Source: Isoetes taiwanensis
Lineage: Eukaryota; Streptophyta; Lycopodiopsida; Isoetales; Isoetaceae
Assembly (NCBI GenBank): GCA_021234155.1
Contig: JAJEKV010000675.1
Span: 56,172 to 120,171, forward strand
Length of the DNA: 64,000 nucleotides
Direction of reading: 5' to 3'
Position 1 is the first letter of the stretch. Each line of letters starts with the position of its first letter. The translations under genes were made by a program, and so were the position numbers. The notes beneath the pieces are model-generated. The model was not told the origin of the DNA. It saw only the letters and a program-made list of their open reading frames with translations, and ran no database searches. This document shows positions 1 through 10,944 of this stretch, in pieces.

Positions 1-53
1 TCCGAGAAGAAATATCGAGCTCAGCCGGACTACAACATGAACGAACAAATGGC
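1..53. repeat. Terminal-repeat copy of the AT-rich element seen at 57421-59300
   Basis: The first bases (a tccgagaagaaat start followed by a gagctcagcc stretch) also occur at 59249-59300 in the same orientation and at 57421-57474 in reverse complement. At 57421-59300 they form the ends of an inverted-terminal-repeat element. The body of this copy, if it exists, lies left of the window. Confidence 0.6.
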
Positions 54-298
54 ACTCGGTTGTGCCGATCTAAAATTCACTACTGTGTAAGAATGGAGCT
101 ACAAATATTCTCAAAACATATATCAAAATAAATGAAAAAAAAAAAGTAACTCATTCTATCTTTACAAAAGCATCATAATTGCCAACATTTCGTGAAGTAT
201 AATTTTCCTGCTCCCTTAAAAGCCTAAAACATAATAAGTGATTGTTAAAAAAATTGATAATTGTTAAGATATAGAAAGTAAATGATACATGTACATAT

Positions 299-728
299 AC
301 ATGACCTCTACCTATTTATTACAGAAGAGGTCAGTTCATCCTATTCTGTTCTACCTTACTCTGTAGCAATGTCGGGTTCGTTCTACTTTCTATTCTACCC
401 ATTTATTTGTTCTGGGTTAAGTGATGGTATTTGTCACTACAAGAGTTCGAGCTCTAGCCATGGGAGCATTATTGATCTCTCATGTAGTGGACCCCGCAAG
501 TCGAGGGAAAGTGAAAGGTTAGGTAGCTTAGGCTTTCTAAGAGTTATGGTATTTTTTTTTGTGCATTGGCGGTTTTTCAAGTGGATAATGATTCTTGGTG
601 TTTTGTTTCAAGCTCTTCTATCCAAAGGGAATGCCTTAGAAATTTCATGGCTAGCAGAGAGACTTAGGTAAAGTGGATCATTGCACCAAGGCATTTCATG
701 TCCCAGAGGAGCATAAAATACCAAGTAA
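299..728. other. Segment present only in the left inverted-repeat arm
   Basis: Between the shared sequence ending in acatgtacatata and the shared sequence beginning gagtttgataaa, the left arm has about 430 bases where the right arm (near 57118-57170) has about 50. The segment contains a 129-codon open frame on the plus strand (282-671) with no recognisable domain or codon pattern, so I do not call it a gene. It is an insertion into the left arm or a replacement made after the arms were duplicated. Confidence 0.6.
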
Positions 729-924
729 AAGTGAGTTTGATAAAAGTAAGTCTCTTCCACAAGTTCCTTAATTTTCTCAAAAATATAGCCAAATATGAAG
801 TTAATAACGTTAAAGATAAGGTATATTGTACAATTGATATGAAACGCATTCCTACCACCGCAACTAATCTGAGCAAAGAACTTCTAAAACTATCGACAAT
901 TCTAATATATCTCATGCGGTTGGC

Positions 925-1170
925 TTGAGGGGCGATACAAAGTCGTGGAAGGCCTTGGTTGAGGAAAGGTTCTTCCCAGATCATCTTTTTATTGGTGAAT
1001 CAGGAGTAATGCCTGAGATACCCCAGCTTCTTGTTGAAAGTTGGCTAGCCGAATACCCAGGCAATAGTGAGGCCATTCACAAAGAATGGGCTGAGGATAG
1101 ATTGTCGCTAAAATTTATTGATTCAACTATAGTTGCCCTTTGTTGGTTCAATCTTTTTATCTTGTCATAA
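925..1170 (+). pseudogene. Conserved short open frame in the inverted-repeat arm, function unknown
   Basis: An 81-codon frame contains a stretch reading WLAEYPGNSEAIHKEW. A near-identical stretch is present in the right arm at about 56700-56930 on the minus strand. It precedes the DUF4283-like region in the same direction in both arms, so it may be an upstream part of the same element. I do not recognise a family. Conservation between the arms reflects their recent duplication and does not show function. Confidence 0.3.
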
Positions 1171-1442
1171 GGTTGAAAAAAATGAAGTATGGCCAAATCC
1201 TCCTCGACCCGATGCAAAGAATCACATATTTGAGTTGTCTTGAGGTAGGTTCTTATCCTAACTTATAACAATCATGTGCGAACTAGCTGGGTAGTCTGGA
1301 GAGTTGTGGATCTCCTTTCTTGAGGAAAAAAATTTTTTAATGCACCTATTTTCTTTGGCTGGAGGTGTCACCGCTAGATGGTTTGTAGCAAACAAACAAT
1401 CTCTTCTTATTGAGTTGACAGGAGTTATCGATCCAACAACTC

Positions 1443-1939
1443 TTAGGGATGGCTGCTCCAACTAAGGTAATGGATCAGGAGGATGTTATGGAAGTCCCAA
1501 GAGGAGGAATAAAAAAAGGATGGAGAGCTTTCTTTACACCTATCTGTGGTTGCAAACAGAATTAGGAAACTGGATATGCTTGGTGTTACTGGATGCATAG
1601 TAAGAGGGTCGCCTACCTTAGCAATCATGAGGAGGGCAATGGAAAGAATCTGCAGGGCTCCATCTCTTCCTCAATTCATTTGGCTGGGGGAATGCTTATT
1701 TTGTGGCAAAAACTAATTCTCCTAGGGATGTGGAGATACTTTTGAGAAGAGGATTCATCTCATGTGAACAAGGGGAATTCTATCTCCCGAGATGGAGAGC
1801 CAAGTTTAATCCAGATTGTCCTGATGCCATTTTATTTCCAATGTGGGGCTCGTTCAAAGGCCTAAGCTGTAAGTACTGGAATGAAGATGCCTTGAAGGCA
1901 TTGTATCTGGTTGGTGAATTTATCACTTTAGAATTTTAA
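1443..1939 (+). pseudogene. DUF4283-type (LINE/gag-like) domain remnant, left arm
   Basis: Two frames together carry a DUF4283-like domain, the RNA-binding-like N-terminal domain found in many plant LINE ORF1 and related retroelement proteins. The first half (about 1561-1685) reads IRKLDMLGVTGCIVRGSPTL. The second half (1703-1939) holds RWRAKFNPDCPDAILFPMW and then LSCKYWNEDALKAL, which fits the family pattern of a tryptophan-rich strand followed by a WNEEAL-like helix. The halves are in different frames, so the gene is broken near 1690. The right-arm copy is 55819-56491 on the minus strand. Confidence 0.6.
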
Positions 1940-2189
1940 CAGGAATCTGTGCCCAAGGTATGCTTTATGATTGATCTGAAGAAGCAAATCCTAAAATCTC
2001 ATGCAAAGGCTACCCGAAGGAGCAGATTAATTTTCCCTTGAGATTAGAAGGCCTACCCCTAATTGTGAAATTTATTCTAACATACTTCACGTTGGAAACT
2101 TCTTTGTTGGTAATAAATATTCTTTGTGCATCTCCGCTGTTATTAAAGGCAGTACTTTCATTGTAGACCTAAACTGAAGCCCATATTCA

Positions 2190-2252
2190 TTTGCAGAAAT
2201 AACCATATTCATTTGCAGAAATAACCTCATTCATTTGCATACATAACCTTCC
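2190..2252. repeat. Three tandem copies of a 22-base unit
   Basis: The unit catattcatttgcagaaataac occurs twice back to back, followed by a diverged third copy. The same array lies in reverse complement near 55510-55580, so it predates duplication of the inverted-repeat arms. Confidence 0.75.
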
Positions 2253-3273
2253 TTAGAAAACCTACTCTTTGTATTGCACCATGAATCTCCATAGCTAACT
2301 TCATGAGAGATCTCTGCTAAGCCTCATCACCTTGTAGCTGTGAGTCCGAATTTGAAGAAGCGGTTGGTGCAGGACGACCATTTTGCCTTTGCACATTGTT
2401 TATTGAGAACCATCTGATCTATGCTCACGATCCACACCGCCCTTTTCTCTCCCCTCGCTCCATGTCGACCCCTCCTCTCTACTGTAAAGCCTTAATAGGG
2501 CAACAATGCTGCCCATTTTATGTTGAATCGTGATCGTCCAATTATGCCAATCAAAACCTCGCTTTAGGGCTGAGTCCAACACTTACAATAAAACTTTATA
2601 ATATAGGATTAGTATTTTGCATTTCTAATGGTGTCTTGACATTAGAAACAACTTAGTTTGGGTTGGTGATGGGGATAGAGTCCCTCTTTTGTAAGGTTTT
2701 CTTAATTAGCTTAATATCTATGTTTTCTCGATTGTTATATATTTGATAATATGTTTTTGTTTTCTGAGGTTTCTTATCATTTTGTGAGCTTTATGCAGAG
2801 TTAAACTTGTCTAAAAGTCATGGCTTGGCAAAAATACCAGATACCACAATATTTAGATGTATAATACTTCTTATTTTTTTTTCTTTTCTTTTTAATTGGA
2901 AATCACATAATATTATATCACTTTATTTCAACTCTACTAGATTATCAAAAGGTAGTATTGAAACACAAAATCTGTTATTTATTAAATTTGAAACTAAAAG
3001 TTTATTTATTAAAATATATTTTAAAGGATAAAATTTTAAATATATATAGTTTTCCACGATTTATAGAGAAATAAAAGTGATTAAAGACTAGCAAAGAATA
3101 TAAATTGTAGTAGATGAAGATTAATACTTCAAAAAATTAAATTATTACAATTTTATAACAACGTTACAATAATAAAGTATTGAAAACTTTGTAAATCTTA
3201 ACAAGTATCATAGTACATACTAGTCTAAAGTCTATATATACTTTTAATTTAATAATTTCTTATTTATAAGGAA

Positions 3274-3301
3274 CTAGAAAAAGTGTCCAGCATTGTTGGG
3301 C
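3274..3301 (-). mobile_element. Helitron-like 3' terminus (hairpin plus CTAG)
   Basis: Read on the minus strand, a 17-base imperfect hairpin (gcccaacaatgctggac) is followed by 7 bases, then CTAG, then T. Plant Helitrons end in a GC-rich hairpin shortly before a CTRR tetranucleotide and insert between A and T, so the arrangement fits. The same layout with the same spacing occurs at 49524-49551. The element body would lie at higher coordinates. No 5' end or Rep/helicase coding was found. Confidence 0.45.
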
Positions 3302-4101
3302 TTTCATGAGAAACGTATTGAAATAGCTTACTATAAAAATACGACATAAATGTTTAATGATCTTTCAAACACCATGTGCATTGGGCATTCATGAGTTTGT
3401 GTGAAACATATGTGTGAAATGCTTGCAAAAGTAGTTCTTCAACTTGACACATTGATGGGCTAAAATATTACTCGAAGGGTGATTAAAAGTGTTCTAACAA
3501 AGCTAAAGATTTTATTTATGTGCTTATCTTAGTTTTGACATAAAAGAAGATATTTAGGGTAAAGCCCATGTTGATTTGAGCTTTATGAAAAATTGATGCT
3601 TGGAATAAAAGTTAGTGTTGGAATCCTTAGATATGATATACAGCATATTGATGTTGGTAAGACACTTGTTAAATATTTATGGAACCTTTAATGTAAATGG
3701 TTATTGAATTCCAGGATTGAATTTTGCAAATTGAATTAATAATGCTGCTTGTGAAGAACACATGATATTGTCATGACCACTAAATAAACCTTCATTGCAT
3801 TGCATCAGACAAACAATGCGACTCTTAAATACAACTATTCAATAACATGAGTAGTTGTATGATAGGATTCTTGTTTGTCACAAAGGCTATTATTTTATTA
3901 CTTGAATTGCATATTCCGGTATGCATGTCTTGTAATTGGCATTTTTGTGGAAATATACTATTGAAGATAGCATGATGCTTCTGTAGTACGGTAATATGGA
4001 GAACACAAAGGTATTTTGGCTATGGGAGTGAAACGCTCATGCTAGTAGAAAGCTTGAATACTTTATTGTTGTTACACTTTGTTCAACAACTTTAGATTGC
4101 C

Positions 4102-4225
4102 CTAATTTATATTGACCTACAACTTTATCCAACAATTTCAGTTCATACCATTGTAGTGGTTGTCTAATTTACATTGACCTACAATTTTATCCAACAATTT
4201 TAGTTCACGTCATTGTAGTAGTTGC
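4102..4225. repeat. 62-base tandem duplication
   Basis: Two consecutive copies both begin ctaattta, pass through cattgacctacaa and tttatccaacaattt, and end near cattgtagtagttg. They differ at a few positions. Confidence 0.75.
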
Positions 4226-5914
4226 GTCCCTTCGACAATGCACCGTATAGATAGCAAATGTCCTTATTTACTCACTTGCCATGAATTTGAATAGGTTGAA
4301 TGCAAAATGCATGGATTCTTCAAAAAATTTCTTAGTCATGTAATCATGTTCACGGTTTCAATGGCTCGAACTGGCCTTTCAATTCATCATGTTTTAAGTT
4401 CGTTGTTGTTCTTGTTCTTGGTCCTTTATCATTTTCATTTACAATGACAAGTACAAAAAGAATCTGGACAATGATGGCTAGCTAATGGATGATTGTTTTA
4501 TGTAACTGCCACAAGCCACAAACATGTCCATCTTAAACCTTCAAGGGAGTAGCTTTAGGTGAATAGCATTCCTTTCATCTCAGTTAACATTTTTAAGGCA
4601 GAAATTGGATATGATATTGATTACTTTAACCTAGGGCAGAAATTGGATATGGTATATTTTAACCTCATATACCTCTCTGTTGAAATAGGCTTATATGCTT
4701 CATTATATATAAGACATATACTTTTGCCTTGTCAAGAAGCTAGCCTATAAGGCTTGTAATCTTTTCTTTCTTTTAAATAAATCCAAGGTAGGGAACTTGA
4801 TGATAACCATCTTGATTCTGCATGAATTTGCACAAAAGTACCCGTGTGCTTTAAAGGCGACGGAGGATTTATTCTCAAGGTATTTACATCATGTTTAGGT
4901 TGATAATCACATGTGTTTGCTGTGCTTTCCAAACATGCCAAGCCAATATCTAGAAGTACAAAGTAATTCAGCACGTGCCCATAAGAAGCATGATTGCATA
5001 CCATGGATAAATCAAGAGAAATCAACAAACAAATAGCCTTAAGTGAAGTGGTTAAGTTGACGTTCTTACTTTTCATCTTCCAATGAAAATAATATAAACC
5101 ACATATGTTTCCCTGATTTTGATTGCAGTGTTGTTACTATGCACATTGACAAAGATCAATGGAGCATTGGTTTGACACTGCCCCTGCAAGATTTCTGCGA
5201 AGATTGTGTCCAACAGATGTTGAGTGGGAAGATTTTAGTTGCTGAAGTTGTCCTTTGCTAATTTTGCATTAAAGCATGTAATTAAGGAGGTCTGGTGGTA
5301 TACATATCTTAGCTAAAACGTTCTGATGAGCAGGGAATCAATCTTAACTAGCATCAATTCTGCATAAAACGGATAAAGATGAGGCAAGAATGGGGGACAC
5401 AAATACATTTGTGAGAACATCTGACCTCCTTTCATTAGTTAAAGAGCCCCCGAATCGGCTTGGTTGTGTTTACCAAACCCACTTTGAAGAAACACCATAT
5501 TAGTTAACAGTTAAGTATGTGATAAGAATAAAGCATAAGTTATGTTAATATGTTCCCAACATGGTGAATCTATCTTTCTAAAATCAAGGAAATTAAAACA
5601 AAGATGAAGCAGACAAGAGCCATTATCCAGGTTATGACCTCCAATTTACCTACTTGTAGATGTATTGCCATTGCAACCCTGTGACCATATCTCTGTGAAA
5701 CTTAAAAAACCAAAGGCAGCAACCTGAATAAGTACTCGCTTCAGTTGGGCAATGATGCGAACATGTTCCCTACATTCTTAGTTTGAATTCTATAGATCAA
5801 ATGCATATTGACCTTCTATATTCATATGCAACCTCCTTTACCCAATGAAAGAACTCTCCAAGAAGCACCTAAAATGACAAGTAGCAAGTATATAATTAGG
5901 TTTTAATGAGAAGT

Positions 5915-6095
5915 TCTATGTTATTCCAGAATAGAACATTGTGCACTCCTATGCTATTCGGGAATAGAACCTTGCATTCTTATTGTATTTCGGAATACAA
6001 ATGTGCACTCTTATGCTATTCCAGAACACAAACATGCACTCTTATTGTATTCTAGAATATAAACGTGCACTCTTATGCTATTCTAGAATACAAAT
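5915..6095. repeat. About six degenerate tandem copies of a 31-32-base unit
   Basis: Each unit contains tattcc(a/g)gaata followed by a gcactcttatg-like phrase. Copies alternate between a tatgctattc and a ttgtattct version. That gives the array a slight two-unit periodicity. A short open frame across it is a by-product of the repeat. Confidence 0.7.
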
Positions 6096-6866
6096 AAGGA
6101 GCCATATTTTGGATCACGAATACGGTGAAAGCCTCATTGGCCACTTTGGATTAATTTTCTTATGAACAAATCCTTGTGTAGGCAACAAACCACCTCAAAT
6201 CCTAGGAAAACATACTCCATGTACCCTCCCTGGTGGATCACAAAAATGCTCATCCTGTGTCCTGTCCAAACGATCTGATCTAATGCTACTTGTCAGGGCA
6301 CTAGGCCATCCTTGCCTTCAATATAAGTCCATCAAATTGAAGTACAATGATAGCTTGTTTCAAGCTTAATCATTTAATATATTAGCACATTCTGTAGATC
6401 ATAACCTTTGGTGTATTTGTGTTCTTTCTTGTAGAAACAATTAAAGACTGGATTTATCTATGTGTGCTAATCTTTGTTTGCTTGACTTGCTTCATGTCCA
6501 CTTTTGCTGCTCTTCAACTTGTTCTTCAACTAGCAACAGTAATGTTTATGGCTAATATTGCACTTCAATTTGATGGACTTGTATTGTTGTCTTGTATTTT
6601 ATTGTTTTGTTGTCTTTATCGTATATGTGGCTAAGAATTTTATCTCACGATGATATACAGGCCATCCTTGCCAATGACATGGGTGTAAGAAACTCCAATA
6701 TTTTCATTTTCAAGTCCGGATGATATTAAGCAAAATGGTGAGGGTAGTGGAAGTTTTGCACTTTCACAAAACCAGACCAATGTTGGTATTGGCATGTTAA
6801 CTTTAACCTGATTACAAAGGACAAACAAATGCAGCTTCTAACGTTCTTTCTGCCTTCCTTCTGCCT

Positions 6867-6962
6867 GTGCATTTATCCACCTTGAGACTAGCAAATTCGT
6901 GCATTTATCCACCTTAAGACTAGCAAATCAATGCATTTATCCACTTTCAGACTGCGTGGCTC
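6867..6962. repeat. Three tandem copies of a 32-base unit
   Basis: The phrase gcatttatccacctt followed by gactagcaaat recurs at 6867, 6899 and 6931. The third copy is the most diverged. Confidence 0.8.
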
Positions 6963-6989
6963 CTGATATCTAAAGTATTACTTCCTCTT

Positions 6990-7330
6990 CTTTCTAGTTG
7001 CTTGTTGACCTTGAAGCTGCATTCGCTTAAACATACGGAGTGCCTCCTTGCAATGACCTATTCCCTTAAATATACAGAGTGCCTCCTTGCAATGACCTTG
7101 CTCAGCATATGCTGTGATCATAGTATTCAAGCAGTCGCAAGTTTTTTAGGCATTTAATCAAACAAGTGCTGGCCTATAATCTGTCCTAGCATTGAGTACG
7201 CTACAATCATGGAATTCCATGACCTAATAAACTTTCAGGGCATTTCTTCAAATGGTTGCACAACATCTTTACATTGGCCCTGCTGATAACGCATGCAATT
7301 ATTACATTCCATACACTTTAGGCACAATTG
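6990..7330 (-). pseudogene. Pentatricopeptide-repeat (PPR, PLS-type) gene fragment
   Basis: PPR proteins are helical-repeat RNA-binding proteins of plant organelles. Read on the minus strand, this region gives RSWNSMIVAYSMLGQ, then after a stop and a frameshift NTMITAYAEQGHCKEAL and MFKRMQLQGQQAT. These match the WNSMI.AY...G and ALRMF.RMQ..G phrases of PLS-type PPR motifs. A 39-base (13-residue) internal duplication covers the GHCKEAL phrase and keeps the frame. Stops and shifts show it is a dead fragment of two to three repeats, with no start and no C-terminal E/DYW domain. Confidence 0.75.
7038..7115. repeat. 39-base tandem duplication inside the PPR remnant
   Basis: The phrase gagtgcctccttgcaatgac occurs at 7038 and 7077. 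The 39-base period is 13 codons, so the duplication lengthens the PPR remnant without shifting its frame. Confidence 0.8.
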
Positions 7331-10223
7331 ATTGCTATTTGAGGCACTTGGCTCTAAGGACTATCATAGAGACAACTAGAAAATGAGGATCACAAACGTT
7401 TTCACAAATATCTACCCAGACAAAAATGGCTTCTTAATATCTTAGAAATTTAAATGTGCTTTTTACCAGCTTAGTCCAATCTTTCAGTCTATCAATGGTG
7501 GTTAATGCTATAGTGATTTATTTGCTAATTGTGGTTTACGAAGACTAGAGTGGTTCGTAACGTGGTTATTAGTGGTAGTTCTCAATGTTATAATGGTTTG
7601 TTCACTACTCGTGGTTTATGAGATAGTCTCGTGCATATGATAATCCCATTGCACCTTATAGTGATCCCCTAAATAGTTTTTTCTTCCATTTCAATTCGAT
7701 TCAACTCACATCTTCTTCTCAAATCGCATCTCCTCAAATGATGTGATGTAGACATGCTCATCTTGTACATTCATCACATATCCATAATATATAACTTAAT
7801 AAGCGGGGGCTTAAAATATTGTAGTAATAAATTTGTAAACCCTAATAAGTTCTTAAGGTTCAATGAGACCTTTTGGCTAACCTGCATATATACACCAATT
7901 ATTGAATTGTCCCTTGTGAAAAGTCCCGGAGTTTTAGATGGGTTTAGAGATGATTTATGCTATAGATTCTAGGATTGCCATGAAGTAAAGTTTTTGGGTA
8001 TGTTTTGATATTTGGAGAGGGGTGTCTACTACAAATATGGACTAGATAATGATGTTCCTGGTCTTTTTTTGGGTCCAAGAGGAACTACTATAGTAATCAC
8101 CACATTGTTCCATTACCTTCTATGTTTTCTTCGAGTGTTTTTTTCGAAGTTGTTTGAAAGCCGGTGTTCATGTGGAGGAATGTCCATAGGACAACTCGAC
8201 TACAACGTCTTGATTTTACGTCTCTTATCAATCTTCCTTGTAAACATGATATAAATATATTATTACCGTAAACCTCATGGTCTCCGTGGACACTAAAAGT
8301 CAATTCAACTAATATTACTATTTCATTATGATGATATATTTCACAATGTGTTAGTACTTGCAATGCTCTTATAAGTTCATCTATAACTTTTGACATACAA
8401 TTCATAATGGCGGGTCCTATTAAGCAACCATGACATGCTCAAGGAATGGAGTAAGGACAATAGGTAACTGTTACAAGAAAAACGTAATACAACATGATTA
8501 ATGGCCCTAAGTCCTATGAATGGCAAAACGTTACCATGTTCCCCACCTATAAATATATAGATTCCCCTCAACCTATTGGAATTGCTTTGTGAGAGAACAA
8601 TCTAGAAGCTTAGCTTCTTACTAATAACACCCACATTATAAAAATAAGCAATCCCAAGTGCTTGACAGAACCAAAAGACTAATTCTTGATTTTTGGGTGC
8701 AAATCAATTGCAAATCCACAGCACAAGAAATTGGCAAAGACTCTTCATTTAAGGTCAAAATTACTTTGCAAAAAGAACACAAAAATTCATCATTTTTATC
8801 TTAGCTCAAGGTTGGCCACGCTATCCGTATACTAGCATTGCACACTTCATTACATGAGAAATAGAATGGATCTTAATGTCCTACAATAAGTTCAATGCAT
8901 ACGTTGTTTGTCCGGATTTTTTACAGCCTTAAGTCTAGCATATCTTGGAGTCAGTTTAGACACCCGACCTTTCACTAAAGGCCTTAGAAAATGCATAGTC
9001 GTCTTCCTTGAAGCTGATCTTTCGTCAATGCTTATTAGCATAAGACCTTGCCCTCTCTTGTGCTTTCAACAAATACTTCTTGTGCTGGTGCATTATTGCA
9101 CCCATATTATAAAGTCTACTCATAACTGCTTTTGTTTTTGAGATACTTATGCATCCAAACATAAGTTCTCAGAATTCTGCACACTATAGCCATAAGTGGA
9201 GTCATCTTATACGATGGCTCTAAATAGGGTAAATAGTCTTTGCACTTTATTTTCATGGACTGAAATTTTCAACATATTCTCCAAGGTTAGTTTGCAAATT
9301 AGTCTGAGGATGATTACCACAACTCATTCACGACTGAACCTACAATCCAAAATCAACTTGTGAACTTATTTCTATTTGCGGTAGCATCTTTGCTCATGTT
9401 CCATTGCCCCATTAGGTCCCGTTTGGCAAATTCATGGTGGTAGATTCCAATCCATTGTATCACCTTTGTGGCCGTGTGTCATATTGCGGGCCTTGTTGTG
9501 GTTGGTAGCCTTGTTCTCGCCACTATTTGTAGATCTTAGATGGTCGGAGATGTGCTACTACTATCATTGTATTGACAAGGGGATGGAACATCCTCCATCT
9601 GCCATGTTTGAGTTCTAGGTGAACAAGCAAGCTTGGGTTGTTCAATATTGTACTCAACCTATTCCTCATCATATGCGTTTCTCTTGCCTCTGATGTCATT
9701 TCATGGCATAGTTCTAGTTCAATTCTTGGACATTCGGTTGGTCCCGATGCATGCCCCTATGCTCATCAAGGGTTTTAGTGATCCAGAGGGGAAGCTAGTG
9801 CATGAGTTTAGGCATGTACTCATTCTGAAATGCTCCCGCCAATTAGAGTTCTTATGATAGGAATTATCAGCCTAAAGGAGCAACTGTTGTTCTGGAGCGG
9901 CCAAGCCAGAGGCGGAAGCATCTTCCATGAAAGCTTGTGCAGATTAAGAAAGGTGGTGATCATCGATGACATAAGCCATGGGTTGCACCATTCAAATGTC
10001 AAAGAGGGTTGTGTCTTCAAACTGAAGAATCTTAAAATTGATTAAAGCACAAAGAAGATACTTATCTGCAATATGCCAGTTGTTTTAAATGGCCAAATGG
10101 TCGTTAATCTTCAAGGGTCCATCCACAGAGCCGTTGGAGGCCAATCAAGTGAGAATGAAGGAGTGTATTATAGATCAGACATAAGCAAGATAACTTGAAG
10201 ATGAAGGGAAACCAAGCACTACC
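7331..10223. other. Intergenic DNA without a recognised gene
   Basis: Open frames here (for example 7754-7972, 8012-8254 and 8908-9141) are short and carry no domain that I recognise. Around 7495-7640, phrases such as tggtttac/atg and taatggtttgtt recur as a loose repeat. Near 8270-8300 there is a tggtctccgtggac phrase like the tail of the SINE-like copies at 22060 and 23085, but the rest of that repeat cannot be aligned. Confidence 0.5.
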
Positions 10224-10616
10224 TAGCGAGTAGATCTTGGTGTTGCATTCCCGAGACATCGGCATAAATGGGTAGAAGCGACTACTCATAAACGTCTAGA
10301 AGGTTTTGCCCCGTTGGTTAAGGGCATGTCGGTTAAGAACCTTACATTTGGTATCGCAGCGAGGGGCTCGAAGTTCGAAGTCTCCATGGGGCAAGTATGA
10401 CCAAATACCGTTGGACGGTAGGTCATTACTTGGTTTGTGATGCTCGGCGAGCATAGTTCTAGTGGGAGAGATTGTAACGGGCCCAATGGGGAGACCACGA
10501 GTAGATCTTGGTGTTGCATTCCTAAGACGCCGGCATAAATGAGAGAAGCGACTACTCATAAACGTCTAGACGGTTTTACCCAGTTGGTTAAGGGCATGTC
10601 GGTTAGGAACGTTACG
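10224..10616 (+). mobile_element. TRIM-like miniature LTR retroelement
   Basis: A direct repeat (agtagatcttggtgttgc through gttggttaagggcatgtcgg) occurs at about 10224-10342 and 10473-10616. The left copy lacks its first bases and ends in ttaca. Right after it comes tttggtatcgcagcgagg, close to the plant initiator-tRNA-Met primer-binding site. The internal part is only about 130 bases. It ends in a purine-rich tract (agtgggagaga) directly before the second copy, which starts TGTAACG. Short LTRs, PBS, tiny interior and polypurine tract define a TRIM. It codes for nothing. It is merged with the flank of the chromovirus, so its exact right end is uncertain. Confidence 0.55.
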
Positions 10617-10888
10617 TGTAGACGGTTTTGCCCAGTTGGTTAAGGGCATGTCGGTTAGGAACATCACATTTTCACAGAAACTCCTCCTCAGAAGGTTTGC
10701 CTCAGAGCCAAAAACCACAATTCCTCTACAATTTAGTATTTATAGATTTCCTGTATAAACATCATATACATATCATGTATGTATTTCCCCAACTCCAGTA
10801 TCAATGTAGTGATCCCTCATAATCATATGAAATTGTATTAATTTACTTACAAACAATCGTCACGCGCTAACCCGCCGGGCTCGTTACA
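10381..10888 (-). repeat. Probable 3' LTR of the chromovirus (left direct repeat)
   Basis: On the minus strand it starts TGTAACGAGCC at 10888. A TGT...ACA unit with inverted ends (TGTAACGAGCC / GGGCCCGTTACA) ends at 10473, and homology with the right copy goes on to 10381. A TATA-like ctataaatact lies at 10735-10745. Part of it is shared with the TRIM-like element, so the LTR either contains that element or was built around it. A 50-base phrase (gttggttaagggcatgtcgg) is duplicated at about 10580-10660. Confidence 0.6.
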
Positions 10889-10901
10889 TTCTCCCCTTCA
10901 A
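10889..10901 (-). other. Polypurine tract of the chromovirus
   Basis: The minus strand reads tgaaggggagaa immediately before the LTR start TGTAACG. Plus-strand synthesis in LTR retroelements is primed from such a tract, and its position fixes the inner edge of the 3' LTR. Confidence 0.6.
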
Positions 10902-10944
10902 ATCTTTAACCCATGTCCTCATGGGCTGAAGCTCAGAAATTGGC

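Larger units (their letters stand above)
1..2420. repeat. Left arm of a long inverted repeat (partner 55315-57474)
   Basis: This stretch reads as the reverse complement of 55315-57474 over nearly its whole length. Matching landmarks include the first bases here against the bases ending near 57474, the DUF4283-like coding stretch at 1703-1939 against 55819-56055, and the short 22-base repeats near 2190 against those near 55510-55580. The match fades about 20-60 bases after position 2402. The arms differ by scattered substitutions and small indels and by a left-arm-only segment at about 299-728. The left arm begins at the window edge, so it may extend further. The two arms enclose about 53 kb. 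Confidence 0.9.
2421..5900. other. AT-rich intergenic DNA without a recognised gene
   Basis: I see no gene in this stretch. Open frames are short, lack known motifs and are interrupted. It holds a Helitron-like terminus at 3274-3301, a 62-base duplication at 4102-4225, and a smaller duplicated phrase (gcagaaattggatatg) at about 4598 and 4636. Confidence 0.6.

Noticed and set aside
282-671. 129-codon open frame on the plus strand
   Set aside because: No known motif, low-complexity hydrophobic translation, and absent from the matching right inverted-repeat arm, so a real gene is unlikely.
2807-3031. 74-codon frame in AT-rich DNA
   Set aside because: Translation is dominated by F, I, K and N as expected from base composition, with no motif.
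5915-6095. CRISPR-like array
   Set aside because: The repeats are contiguous, degenerate and lack unique spacers, and the context is a plant nuclear genome. It is a simple tandem repeat.
10305-10385. tRNA gene or tRNA-derived SINE
   Set aside because: An A-box-like (gttggttaaggg) and a B-box-like (gttcgaagtc) phrase are present, but no cloverleaf folds. The layout of short LTRs, primer-binding site and polypurine tract explains the region better.
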